Positions 10,322 through 20,939 are shown, counted from the first letter of the stretch. The stretch is DNA of 64,000 nt from Hypericum androsaemum (GCA_963995505.1 OZ023190.1:6528516-6592515); one strand, 5' to 3'. Notes: generated by a model from the sequence alone, not told the origin. Translations and numbers: made by a program.

Positions 10322-11283
10322 TTCGATAAAGGAAGAGCCAAAAAGGAAAGAAACCGTTGCCGTTTCAAAGCTACGTAGGGGACGAATGCTTCTTCTCCAT
10401 TGTGGAAAAGGAATTATTGAAAAGGGAAACGGGAGGGAGGGAGGGAGGCCTCTCTGGTAACAGAGAAGTACCCCACGGCGTCGTTTATGGATTTGGATTT
10501 GGATTCCGATTTCGATTCTGATTCTAATTCTATAAGATCGGAGAGACTTCGATTTGGAGCGGGTTTGGTTTTCTTTGTCAACTATTTATTAATGGGTTTT
10601 TTGGATAACGTGGAAAAATTATGTTGACAGTTATCTAACACTAATTATTTACTTTTTTGGAGGAGGCGGCGTGGAAGTGACGTAAGGTGGTATGTATGTG
10701 GGGTTGGGGTTTGAAATTTTGAATTGGAGTTGTGGAACTCTATCTTATTGGAATTTTGATTTTGGGGTCCTTTTATATATTTTTGGGTTTCTTGAGAAAA
10801 TAGTTAAATACAGCTGATATTTTTTTGTTTATTCTCTCCGTTAATTTAGTCAAATACGAGAAATACTACAGTAATTTGTCCTAAAAAAATGTTTGCAAGA
10901 TTATGATGAAGGAACAAGAATTGTCAAAAAATTGTCTCAGTAGAAGGAATCAATGTGTCGTCCTGAACTATGATAAACTGTTTTAGTGTACACAGTGGAA
11001 CACACTTGCTTCCACGTGAGCGGAGGCCCGAGATCAAGTACAGTGCGAGTTCCCTCGAAAAGCAAGCAAAGAAACAATGGCTTTTGGCCCAAAAAAATAC
11101 AACAAGGTGGATAGAATAGTAATAAATCCTGATTCGTTTTCAAGAGGTTAGTGGTCAATTTTCGTCTCTTACAAAAAATGGCAAAAAATTTGTCAGAGAG
11201 AAACAAAATGATGCTGTCTAGAGCCCCGGGTTAGGCCAACCTGTCTAAATTTTTTTTACCAAAAAAAACTTTATCAAAAAAAA
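10322..11283. other. Upstream region of the phosphatase; no gene recognised
   Basis: The stretch next to the phosphatase start is purine-rich (GGGAGGGAGGGAGG near 10430-10447) and then becomes AT-rich. This is probably promoter and intergenic DNA. No further coding match was seen. Confidence 0.5.
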
Positions 11284-12362
11284 GGGAAAAAAACTCGGAG
11301 GTCCCTGTAGTTTGATATATTGTACTGAGAAGTTCGATCCTTAGTTAATTAGTACCCGAGTTTTAAGAAATTGAACTCATTAGTCCGTCTGACTAATTTA
11401 TATCTCAAATTACAATATGAGATTACTAAAATACCCTTATCTCGAATAAAAGCCCAAAATCATAAAAAATTCACGCTAATAAAAAAACCCAACGACAAGT
11501 AAAAAAACGCTACCTGTTGTGAAATTGCAACATGAAATAACGACAAGTAATGGAAAATGTATATTTTATCATGTTTCTTCTTCCCCCTCCTCTGTAGCAG
11601 CCAAGTTCCGAATTCTCTCTCTGGCTTTCCACAGAGCATTTTCCAGAACAGTGGTAGTCTCGTTCAATCTCAGTGAAAGAATTCCATGAGGACAACCATC
11701 TCCCAAGTTCCTTCTCCTTCCTCACCTGCGTCAAATTCGTCAGCACTCAAGAATCTACCCCAACAGCAAAACCGAGCACAACATAGTCACACCCAATTTT
11801 CTTTTGGGGCTAACCCCAAACCAACAGCTGCACCGGAAATCTAACCCAAGCAGCAACCAGTCTCCATCTTCTCCAATGGTAATTGGCTCTCCCACCGCGT
11901 CGAACTCGAAGAGTGTTGGCGGAAGCCCGAGGACGACTTCCACTTCAGCCAGTAATAAAGGTGGGCCAAATCATGCTCCATCACAGCAGGTGAAGAACTC
12001 TGGTCCAATTCTCGGGTGCTTGTACCCCGAGTTCTGCTACAAAGCTTCAGCAGCTTACCAAGCAACAGCAGCAATAATGCCCTTACCTCACTTTAGGGTT
12101 CTTTGATAGACACATAGGGTATTTTTAGTGGGATGAATTTTTTATGATTTTGAGACTTCAAACGTGAGGTAAGGATATTTTAGCAATTTTATGTTGTAAT
12201 GGTTTTTTTTAATTGTCGTTGGATTTTTTTATTATGGTGTAAGGGTAATTTAGTAATCTCATATTATAATTTGAGATATAAATTAGTCAGAAGAACTAAT
12301 TAATTCAATTTATTAAAACTCAGGAACTAATTAACTAAGCACCGGACTTCTGAGTTTTTTCC
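11284..12362. mobile_element. Mutator-like (Pack-MULE) element carrying a TIME FOR COFFEE fragment
   Basis: The terminal inverted repeats are about 150 bp long: left 11284-11435 and right about 12215-12362. Both read GGAAAAAACTC at the tip (the left has one more G and one more A), then share 'ttagttaattagt' and 'gactaatttatatctcaaatta' blocks. The flanks are A-runs (11276-11283 and 12363-12371), which fit an 8-9 bp duplication but are too simple to prove it. The interior holds a TIC gene fragment on the plus strand and no transposase. Confidence 0.8.
11600..12000 (+). pseudogene. Fragment of TIME FOR COFFEE-like gene
   Basis: Frame one gives QVPNSLSGFPQSIFQNSG, a TGA stop, QVPSPSSPASNSSALKNLPQ, then HSHTQFSFGANPKPTAAPE and another stop. 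A shifted frame gives SPMVIGSPTASNSKSVGGSP, RTTSTSASNKGG and SQQVKNS. This order matches the C-terminal low-complexity region of plant TIC, a nuclear circadian-clock and metabolic regulator. Only about 130 residues of a protein normally over 1,000 residues are present, and they are broken by a stop and a frame change. It lies between MULE inverted repeats, so it is a captured fragment. Confidence 0.7.
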
Positions 12363-12371
12363 AAAAAAAAA

Positions 12372-12720
12372 GAGAGAAACGAGAACGACTTTTGACCCTT
12401 CGCCAAGGAACAACAGCGTGTTCCTTTTCTTTTTACGAACCCGGGCCGATCATTGCACGAGAGAGCCCGAGGTAAGCTTTGTTCCGACGTGTGCTTTTTT
12501 CATGCCATTTCTCTCAATTTTTTTATTACATATTTCGAAAAAATGGTATTACTTAATAAATTATGATATTACTCTAAAATACCACAAGAAAATTCGTCCC
12601 TGGTTCGTGTCAGGTCCTTATTATAACATATAACAACTATCACAAAGGAGATCGGCTACTCACAGGATACCAGGAGACTGAAAAAAGAGCTTTAAATAAA
12701 ACCATTTCCAACTACTGAGA
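12372..12720. other. Intergenic; no gene recognised
   Basis: A short mixed-composition spacer between the TIC MULE and the putative exons that follow. Nothing was identified. Confidence 0.4.
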
Positions 12721-13430
12721 GATACAATTTGAGCTAAGCTCAGCATGCTGGACAAACTTCCGCTGGGCCAGGGCTGACGTTCTAGCCGTGGCTGGAGTTG
12801 CATCAGGAAGTTTCTTATCGAACTCTGCTACTTAGCGATGAATCCGTCAAAAGGTACACAGTACAATGTAACAATAAACTAACTCAAGATAACCCACCCG
12901 GATAGACTAGAGTTGTATGCCACCGTATCTAGTGACTAACACCTCCGATCATGGATGCTGCGTTGAGATCTCGAGAAGGCCTGTTGTTGGACGGGGAGGA
13001 GAGATGGCAGTTTATCCCTATCAATTAGAGGTAAATGATTGACTAGTACATTTATCATGGTTAGGTGAGAATACCTGAAGAAATCCCTCCACGGAAGCTC
13101 AACCATGAGATCGGATGAGCCACTACCCCTACATATTTTGAGCTTGACAGGCAGATATGGCCCTATTAGATCAGATGGCTAGACAAGTATGTCAGTTTGG
13201 CAAGATCAAATAAAAATTATCAGTTATCCATAAAAGGAAGAGAAAAGTAGTGCAGCCCATACCTAGAGGTGGTTCTCTTAAGCTCCTCGAACATACAGCA
13301 AGGACAATGCATCCCATTGTCAGCCATGGAGGGAGAGGCAAAGCTACAAACGGGTGTTCCCACTTCCTCTTTCAGTGCCCACACTCTTATCATGCGGAAG
13401 GTCACCCGATCAATCAAAAATGCCGATCAG
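12720..13430 (-). other. Possible exons of an unrecognised gene (C-terminal end)
   Basis: The minus strand shows short open stretches with plausible splice borders: FEELKRTTSR ending at a GT near 13262; PYLPVKLKICRGSG then SSDLMVELPWRDFFR (about 13076-13166); DKLPSLLPVQQQAFSRSQRS (about 12950-13020); and AEFDKKLPDATPATARTSAL then AQRKFVQHAELSSNCISQ with a TAG stop (about 12715-12832). The fragments look like real coding sequence, but I do not recognise the family and cannot find a convincing first exon. It could be a degenerate gene or the 3' end of a gene truncated by rearrangement. Confidence 0.35.
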
Positions 13431-13610
13431 AGCTCTTCCATTTCCTTTGTCTCGAAAAGGATAGGAATTGCAAAGAAAAGAACCGAAAAACACCGCTTGG
13501 GAATGAAAGTCGTCGAGAAACCGAAAGACCACGATTGTATTAATGGGAAAAGAACGGGGCAAAAAATTGAACATCCTTCAATACTGCAAAACACCTCTTC
13601 TTTCTCCTTT

Positions 13611-13625
13611 CACACACACACACAC

Positions 13626-13693
<68 letters not shown>
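13611..13693 (+). repeat. Compound microsatellite (CA)n(TA)n
   Basis: About nine CA repeats followed by about 31 TA repeats, lying downstream of the peptidyl-tRNA hydrolase stop codon. Confidence 0.95.
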
Positions 13694-13698
<5 letters not shown>

Positions 13699-13779
13699 AA
13701 TCCGTCTGGCTATTAAAGACCTTCATGAACTTAATTACTAGCAAATCGATCATTCACCTAGTGCACTGTACAAATGCTG

Positions 13780-15171
13780 TTAAGTTGGCAAAGTCTGATA
13801 ACTCAAATGCTTGTACTTTTGTTCTTTGTTGAAGTGGGTTGCAGTCTCTGTGAAGCCTCTCAACAAGACAGATTTCAGTGCAGCAACACCCTCCGGTAAA
13901 GCAGCATCGATCTTGATCAGGGACAACATATGCAAGGAAGCATGATCAGTTTGTCAGTCATTCGGAGTGGTTACAGATGCAAATAGAGAATTCTGGAGAA
14001 GCTTACCCGCCCTCGAGCTGTTGCATTGAACTTCTGCAACAAGAAAGCTTTGGGATCCATTTGGCCAGGAGGCCTTCCAATCCCTATACGCAGAAACACT
14101 CATGAATCAAGATATTTTACCAAACTGAGAAGCCTGAAGTGGCCCCAAGTAGAGTACACATGCAAGCTACGGAGGAGGTCTTTACTAACCAACTCTCAGT
14201 CGAGCAAACTCTCGGTTCCTTCGGAAATGATAGATCACACTCTTCAAACTGGCACAAACAGGACACAGAAACACAGCTCAGCTCAGCTCAGCAAATCGAA
14301 ACTAAATGTAGCAATGGTAAAAGGGGAGGGACAGAAGTTAGTAAGTACCCGTTATGTCGATCGTGGCCGCCCTTAGATTCAAGGCGGAGCACCCCACATG
14401 GAAGCCCCATGTCGTCATGACACTGCAACACACACCAATAAGACCATATCACAATTCACGCCGCAACAGGGAAGCAGAGGAGCAGAGAGTGATGGAAGTA
14501 CCACAAGCACGCGGTCAAGAGGCAGCTGGTAGTAGGCTGCAAGGGGACCAACCTACCAAAATCAATCAATCAATCAATCAATCATCTTTTGGAATTAACC
14601 TCCAAGCATTTCAAAGAGACAAGCAAGCTGTAAGTTAATAATGGGTATAGGATTACAGATTCTCCGGTGAGGTTCATGTAGGTCTGAGGCTTGGCAACCA
14701 GAACAGGCACCCCATCCACCAAACCTTAAAAGACAATGATTAATTCCCAATGTCATCCATCATTCTTACACATTGGCACATGATGAATCAAAAATTAGTA
14801 GCCAGTTCCCGCGGATTCGACAGCGCTTTGCAAGCCTCATACATTCAGACAATGTGCTGTATACCCTAAAAAGAAAAGAGAAAGAGGGAGGGACCTTGTC
14901 CAAAGAGCGCTTTGCAATGGAGGGTAGAGACGGGAATCCCCTCCGACTGCCCGAACGCGTCGATCACGTCGAACCCTACCTGGACACACACAGAGTTTCA
15001 GACACAGAAACAGAGAAAGGGAGGGGAGTGAGAGTGCCAAGGGATTACGTTGTGGCGGGTCCCTTTGTACTTGTCACCGGGGTTCCCCAGACCCACAAAA
15101 AGCCATGGCCTCGTTCTCGCCCGCGCGAGACATGACACTGTGCTTATGGAGCGCCTCGCCGATCCTCTCAT
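13780..15171 (-). CDS. Peptidyl-tRNA hydrolase, bacterial-type, mitochondrial isoform
   Basis: Eight exons encode 222 aa: 15049-15171, 14895-14979, 14657-14724, 14502-14552, 14349-14422, 14190-14248, 14007-14083 and 13780-13911. All introns are GT-AG and the total is 669 bp in frame. The enzyme cleaves the ester bond of peptidyl-tRNAs released from stalled ribosomes and so recycles tRNA. Catalytic and binding residues of the Pth family are present: GLGNPG (Asn), YKGTRHN (His), PQTYMN (Asn), HDDMGLP (Asp) and GGHDRHNG (His and Asn), then [13 protein letters not shown] [10 protein letters not shown]. The first 20 residues ([20 protein letters not shown]) are rich in Arg and Ser and lack acidic residues, consistent with a mitochondrial transit peptide. 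The start is the ATG that opens this presequence. The gene looks intact. It is homologous to the CRS2 splicing factor, but the kept catalytic set favours a true hydrolase. Confidence 0.92.
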
Positions 15172-15681
15172 TCCCACTCTCCTCTAACTTTACTTTAGGA
15201 TCATGCACACCATCTGTTTGATGCTTTGCCTCTCTCTCGCAGCAGCCCCCTGAATATTTCGTCTCAAGCATTCAGTAGGGAAAATATCACTTAAGTAACA
15301 TGTTGTTTGAGCCACATGCACTTAAGTACCAAATCCAAATGATGATGATGTGGACGGACATCAAGAGCGAGGTTAGATATTTACACTCACTTTAAGAATT
15401 TAGTTTGGTCTTTGGGTGTTTTTCTGTGTGTTAATTGGAGTCGAGAGGTCTTGAATCAGCATTTCGGAAGTTAATTGACGATAGGTTGAATCAAAAGAGA
15501 AGCTTCCTAGATGTAATAAATGAGAATCGGGAGAAAAGAGTTCAAGATCCAGACCAAATCTTCCTGGAACAAAAAATACCAGGACCAATCTTGATAGGAG
15601 CACAATGGAAAAAAAATAATAAGGACGCGCTCCACAAAGGTTGATGGTTTTCTCTCTCTTATATATATATAATATTCTTAA

Positions 15682-17278
15682 GGGAAAAGTTCACATAAGT
15701 ACTTTGTGGTTTGCTCAATTATCAGAGATAGGTTTGTGGTTTCAAACTCATCAAAAAGGGTCCTGTGTTTTCACGAGCTCATCAATTAAAGGCTCGGATA
15801 GGTCCCCGAGCCTAGTCATCGTCCATTGCGCTCGCCACATCAGAACGGCACCATTTTTAATCCTATGTGGCACGCCACGTAGGATTAAATCTTTAGCTAA
15901 AAATGATGACGTGGCAAGATAGAAAATAATCAAAATAATCCCCCATTTTTTATATATTAAAAAAAACTCATTTGAATAAAAATTCCTTCAACCTTTCATC
16001 TTCAACCTTACCCCTAACCTCCATCTCCTCCCCAAACCAGAGAAATTATATTTCTACCCCAAAAAGTTCCCTCAAGTCCCCATTGTAGGCCTACACCATG
16101 TGTGGCGGTGCCATCATCTCGGACTTCATCCCGCCGTCCTCCGCGGGCGCCCGCCGTCTCACCGCCGACTTCCTCTGGCCTGATCTGAAGGCCGGGAAAA
16201 AGAAGCCGGCTGCGGCGACTGGAAAGAGGCACTCCAAGCCGGCCTTCATCGACCTCCTGGAGGACGATGACTTCGAGGCCGACTTCCAGGACTTCAAGGA
16301 CGACGACGACGACGTTTTGGTGTACGTCAAGCCCTTCTCCTTCTCTTCTGCTGCTGTTATGCCGACGACGCGCTTGCGGGTGTCCTGGGCGATGCGGTTG
16401 TTATGTCGAAGATGCTCGGGAGAATCAGCGTGTGGACAGGAGGCCTTCTCCTTCTCTGGTTGAGCTCGAGGTTTTTTTGGTTTGATTTAATGGTGGTACA
16501 GAACCTTGGAGAACGCCTCTCTAACGCACAGATCTGGAACACCGCTCGAGCCTGTCGGCGACTATGAAGAGGGAGCTCGCCGGAGAGGGGGACGCCGGGG
16601 AGTCGGAGAGACCCAAGAGCGAGGGTGGCCCCGACGATGGGGGTGGCTCAGGGGTGGAGCGGGGTGTTCTGGGTTTGGGTTGGGTGTCATCGGATTGAAG
16701 CAGAAAATGGTGATTTAGGTTGGGTGTTCTGGGTTTCTACTCCAATGTGCTACGCCAATGTTGTTCTGGCTTTAAAGCTTTAATTTAGGTTGCTGCTCTA
16801 ATGTTTGAAGAAGGAATCTGTTTTGTTTTTATGTTCCAATGTTTAATTTTTTTTCCGTTTTAGTGTTGCTGGGTTTTGGGTTGAAGATTGATGGAGATGT
16901 CCAAAGGTTAAAGAAGAAGTTTTTTTATATTTTTTTTAGGGAGTAATAAATATATTTTTTTGTTGAACATCTACGAAATTTTTATTCAAATGTGTTTTTT
17001 TTAATATATAAAAATGATGGATTATTTTGATTATTTTCTATCTTGCCACGTCATCATTTTTAGCTAAAGATTTAATCCTACGTGGCGTGCCACATAGGAT
17101 TAAAAATGGTGCCGTTCTGATGTGGCGAGAGCAATGGACGATGACTAGGCTCGAGGACCTATCCGAGCCTTTAATTGATGAACCCGTGAAAACACAGGAC
17201 CATTTTTGATGAGTTTGAAACCACAAACCTATCTCTGATAATTGAGCAAACCACAAGGTACTTATGTGGACTTTTCCC
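15682..17278. mobile_element. Mutator-like (Pack-MULE) element carrying the 5' end of an ERF-VII gene
   Basis: The inverted repeats are long and nearly identical: about 300 bp each, 15682-15990 and about 16973-17278. The tips are GGGAAAAGTTCACATAAGTA and GGGAAAAGTCCACATAAGTA. Perfect 9-bp duplications TATTCTTAA flank it at 15673-15681 and 17279-17287. TIR similarity (only scattered single-base differences) and the perfect duplication indicate a recent insertion. No transposase is present, so it is non-autonomous. Its cargo is the start of a group VII ERF gene. Confidence 0.93.
16098..16463 (+). pseudogene. Captured N-terminal exon of a group VII ERF (RAP2.12/RAP2.2-like), AP2 domain missing
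   Basis: The ORF starts MCGGAIISDFIPPSSAGARR, then LTADFLWPDLKAGKKK, KPAFIDLLEDDDFEADFQDF and KPFSFSSAA, after which the similarity stops and the frame runs on to a stop at 16463 (121 codons). MCGGAII(S/A)DFI is the signature N-degron of group VII ERFs. In these the Met is removed and Cys2 is oxidised by plant cysteine oxidases, which leads to Arg/N-degron decay in air and stabilisation in low oxygen. The DNA-binding AP2 domain that should follow is absent. The fragment sits on the plus strand between the TIRs of a Pack-MULE and has kept its own ATG. Whether it is transcribed or translated cannot be told from sequence. Confidence 0.88.
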
Positions 17279-17329
17279 TATTCTTAATTTTAGTATATTA
17301 AATTTTTGGGCTCATTATTTGACATACTA

Positions 17330-17600
17330 TTAGATATAATTAAGTATACTATTTGATATAATCGAATATATTATTCGATATATAATTTAATTAATTAATT
17401 AATTTTTTTATTATAAGTATTTAAAATAATAGGACATACTATTCAATATAATTGAGCATGTCATTTGATATAACTAGATAAACTATTCGATATAACTGAT
17501 AAACTATTCGATATAATTAGGTAAACTATTCGATATAGCCGGATAAATCATTCGATATAACCGAATAAACTATTTAATATAACAGAGTAACCCATTTGAT
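17330..17600 (+). repeat. Degenerate short tandem repeat (about 17-20 bp)
   Basis: More than ten imperfect copies of a unit like 'actattcgatataattgag' / 'aaactattcgatataacc' follow each other, beginning just after the right end of the ERF MULE and running toward the PEX11A-like relic. Confidence 0.75.
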
Positions 17601-17705
17601 ACAACCAAAGAAAACAGAGGACAACCCAGCGGTGGGTACGAAGATCAATTCACGATTTCATTTCCCCGACAAATCTCTATTGTTCCTACAATGAAAGCAT
17701 TCAAT

Positions 17706-18160
17706 TCAACAAGAGTTATAGTTCTTAAGAGTACTAATTAGCGCAGACAACAACCCGGCGCAAGCCACGACCAACGAAGACGACAGCAACATCCCTTTCC
17801 CGTCCCTGGTATCTACGATGGCCATAAACGTGTCTGCGAAGTCCTGGACGACCGACAGCCTCTTCAGGCACGCCTCTCCTCCTTCCACGAACTCCGCCCC
17901 ACGCGCTCACCCTCCCCAGCGCCCGCGCGTGGTGCCGGTCCCCGATCAGCCCGATCTTCAACAGCCACACGAGCTGCTCCACGAAGTAGTAGAGCCCCTC
18001 ACCGTCGTAGGACGCCGCCGCCGCGAGGAGGAGATCATCATGGTGGGACCCACAGAGGGCGTTCACGTCCTGGATGAACTTCCCGAGATGGAAGGCCTTC
18101 CCGGCTCAGCCCGACGCTGGACTCGAACGATCGGAGGCGGCGTTAAACATCTCAGATCTT
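17706..18160 (-). pseudogene. PEX11A-like peroxisomal membrane protein, truncated and frameshifted
   Basis: The minus strand gives RLRSFESSVGLSR, a frame change, KAFHLGKFIQDVNALCGS, LYYFVEQLVWLLKIGLIGD and ALGRVSAW, a second frame change, [20 protein letters not shown], then [15 protein letters not shown] and stop. This follows the plant PEX11A order; PEX11 proteins elongate and divide peroxisomes. About 60 N-terminal residues are missing, and about 50 residues in the middle are deleted compared with the family. Both frame changes correspond to one extra G in a short G-run (CCGGGAAGG and TGGGGCGG). The deletions argue for a pseudogene, not merely for sequencing errors. Confidence 0.78.
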
Positions 18161-18677
18161 GGATGCGGACGAGGAACGGTTTTCCTAGAGAAGTTTGGGG
18201 GAGAGAGAGAGAGAGAGTGGGGGAAGAAAGAGGGAGGGAGGGAGGGAGATTTAATAAAATGTCCAAAATATTTATGTGAATTTTGACTATCAAATCTTAT
18301 ACATGATTTTAAAATTTTAATTTGATAGTTTTTTTTTATCCAGGATAGTCCTGACACACTTTTCAAGTCCAGGATCAAATTACCTCTCTTCAAGAATAAA
18401 GTTTTTGCTCTAAATTGAGACGAATATCTGCAACTTTTCCTCTGACGATTATCCCCAAATTTTGAGTAGTAAAGACAAAAAGGAAAACATATGATACGAA
18501 AATCAACTGGCAAATTACCTCGATGGAAAGGACAATCAGGAGCTTTTTCCGCATTTTAAAAAATTGTTTTGTGACTAATAGTAAAAATAAGAAGTTTTTG
18601 AAAAAAATATAAATACAAGTAATTTTTTTACTAAAATAAATAAATTTAAAAACTTAAAAATAAAATTAAAATAAATT

Positions 18678-19591
18678 GAGAAAAGTCCACTTTCGTACCC
18701 TGTGGTATCGACCAAAATCACTTTAGTACCCTGTGGTAAAAAACCGATCAATCGAGTCATACTTATTCCAATTAACATCAAAAAGGGCCTCGGGCAGCTG
18801 CCCGGAGCTGCCCGAACCTACCCGCCCGCTGCCCGGGCCACGTGGTCAGCCACGTCACCAATTTTGGTGACGTGGCGCCACGTCACCAAGAGAAGGAGGA
18901 GGAGGCGGGGAGGAGGAGGAGGGGGACGCGGGGAGGAGGAGGAGAGGAGGAGGGGGACGCGGGGAGGAGGAGGAGAGGAGGAGGGGGGCGCGGGGGAGGA
19001 GGGGGAAGCGGGGAGGAGGAGGACGCGGAGGAGGAGGGCAACGTGGGGAGGAGGAGGAGAGGAGGAGGAGGGGGACGCGGAGGAGGAGGAGGAGGACGCG
19101 GAGGAGGAGGGGGACGCGGGGAGGAGGAGGACGCGGGGAGGAGGAGGACGCGGAGGAGGAGGGGGATGCGGGGAGGAGGAGGAGAGGAGGAGGAGGAGGA
19201 GGAGGAACGCGGAGGAGGAGGAGGCGGAGGAGGAGGAGGAGGAGGAGGAGGGGGATGCGGGGAGGAGGAGGAGAGGAGGAGGAGGAGGAGGAGGAGGAGG
19301 GGAGGAGGAGGAGGAGGAACGCGGAGGAGGAGGAGGAGGAGGAGGAGGAGGAGGAGGAGGAAAATTGGAGGAGGAGGAATTAGTGACGTGGCGCCACGTC
19401 ACCAAAATTGGTGACGTGGCTGACCACGTGGCCCGGGCAGCGGGCGGGTAGGTTCGGGCAGCTCCGGGCAGCTGCCCGAGGCCCTTTTTGATGTTAATTG
19501 GAATAAGTATGACTCGATTGATCGGTTTTTTACCACAGGGTACTAAAGTGATTTTGGTCGATACCACAGGGTACGAAAGTGGACTTTTCCC
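18678..19591. mobile_element. Mutator-like TIR element filled with a GGA-rich purine tract
   Basis: The inverted repeats are about 210 bp and almost perfect: 18678-18890 and 19380-19591. The tips are GAGAAAAGTCCACTTTCG and GGGAAAAGTCCACTTTCG. Perfect 9-bp duplications AAATAAATT flank it (18669-18677 and 19592-19600). The TIRs contain smaller palindromes such as CGGGCAGCTGCCCG and a TTGGTGACGTGGCGCCACGTC-like arm. The interior is a GGA tract with no recognisable gene. It belongs to the same family as the ends at 765-925 and 20034-20200. Confidence 0.92.
18890..19375 (+). repeat. Long GGA-rich purine tract (about 490 bp)
   Basis: The plus strand is almost only G and A (GGA triplets) broken by CGCGG words at variable spacing. 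It therefore reads open in all frames, with Glu/Gly/Arg-rich conceptual products on plus and Ser/Pro-rich ones on minus. These are composition effects and not genes. Such tracts can form triplex or G-rich structures. Confidence 0.9.
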
Positions 19592-19600
19592 AAATAAATT

Positions 19601-19758
19601 TGATTAAACACAAGTAAAAACTACTATGTATCTTATTCATTAATGGCTCCGATGATCGAACTCTATTACTGATCTGGGTCATCAGAATCTTATCTTGTAT
19701 TTGGAGTCTTTTAGGTTGGACGATTAGCCTAGTAATTATCCATTCTTGTGTAATTTTT

Positions 19759-19823
<65 letters not shown>

Positions 19824-20033
19824 TCCATTTACCAAAAAAAAACTCTTTAGAGAAAGATAAAATGAAGCCACGATTTCAATCACAAGATTGAAGCTCGAAA
19901 TGAAGGAGGTTGAAGAGGGTGATTGATGGATCACTACTGAGTTGTGAGTTCAAAATCCTCGGTCATCGGGAGGAGAACGACGAGGTGGTGAAGTGTCAAA
20001 GGAGGAAATGTTAGGATTGTGAATTTAATATTA
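19601..20033. other. Spacer with (TA)n microsatellite
   Basis: AT-rich intergenic DNA between two MULE ends. It contains about 29 TA repeats at 19762-19818 and no gene. Confidence 0.7.
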
Positions 20034-20200
20034 GAAAAAGTCTACTTTAGTACCCTATGGTATAGCTGAAAATTATTTTAATATCTTATGGTAAAAAACT
20101 GATCAATCGAGTCATACTTATTCCAATTAACATCAAAAAAGTCAACGGGCAGCTACCCAAAGTTGCCCAAACCTGCCCAGCCAACTAGGCCAGCCACATC
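20034..20200 (+). mobile_element. Isolated left end of the 18678-type MULE family
   Basis: The sequence GAAAAAGTCTACTTTAGTACCC and what follows, through 'aaaactgatcaatcgagtcatacttattcc' and a decayed GGGCAGCTACCC block, is a diverged copy of the left TIR of the element at 18678. I found no partner right end downstream, so it is a broken or deleted copy. Confidence 0.7.
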
Positions 20201-20389
20201 AGTAAAATCTGATGGATCTTCTCTTCCCCCTCTATTCTTGCAAAGGCGTGTCAAGAATTTGTTGGTTTAGCAAGGAATGATCAACGCATTCTCAAAAAAA
20301 GGCATGTCAAGAATTTGTTGGTTCAGTAAAGAATGATCAACGCACTCTCGAAAAAAAAGTTTGAGAATATTGAGGATCAAGAGTGACAC

Positions 20390-20930
20390 GAGTTGGAGGC
20401 CAAGGCGGTAGCAACGATTAACTTGTTCTTGGCAGATGACGTGATTTGGAAGAAACTGGAGATTCGGTATATGTCAAAGTTGTTATCAAACAAACTGTAT
20501 CTTTGTACTAGCTTAAAATGGGGAGGACTTAGATTTGGTGTTTAATTAGATTGCCAGAGATCTACTTAGGGTTGATGTGAAGTTCAAAGACGAGGAGAAG
20601 GCATTAATGTTGTTGAATTCCTTGCCAAGTTCCTATAAAAATTTTGTGACAATTCTAAAGAGGGGAAAGAAGTCCTTGGTGTTAGAGGATATCAGAGGTC
20701 CTCTACAGGCATAAAGATCCAAGTAGATGTCCAAGAAGTTCAATGGAAGTTGCTTTGCAGAGAAAAAGGACACGTGAATAAGGATTGTCCAGAACGAACT
20801 ATTGATTACAACGAAGATAATGGCTCAAAATCCACAAACATAGTAAAAAATTTAAACGGATCAGATGGTGGCTTATTTTCTTTCTCATCAAGTTCAAATC
20901 AACCTGCTGATTTCTGAATTTTGGATTTAG
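20390..20930 (+). pseudogene. Ty1/copia gag remnant
   Basis: Broken frames match the UBN2-type gag of plant copia elements: KKLEIRYMSKLLSNKLYL, then DVKFKDEEKALMLLNSLPSS, YKNFVTILKRGKKSLVLEDI, and a partial zinc knuckle CREKGHVNKDC. There are several frame changes and stops. No integrase or reverse transcriptase follows. Confidence 0.65.
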
Positions 20931-20939
20931 CAAGTTCTT

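Noticed and set aside
13269..13700. 143-codon plus-strand ORF ending in an Ile-Tyr repeat
   Set aside because: Its end is just the (TA)n microsatellite, and the rest shows no coding similarity and is antisense to possible exons.
18702..19567. Two 249-codon and one 190-codon ORFs on opposite strands
   Set aside because: They arise from the GGA/TCC tract and the mirrored TIRs; both strands give the same first residues because of the inverted repeats. This is not a protein gene.
19530..19934. 134-codon minus ORF
   Set aside because: It is driven by the (TA)n microsatellite and a MULE TIR.
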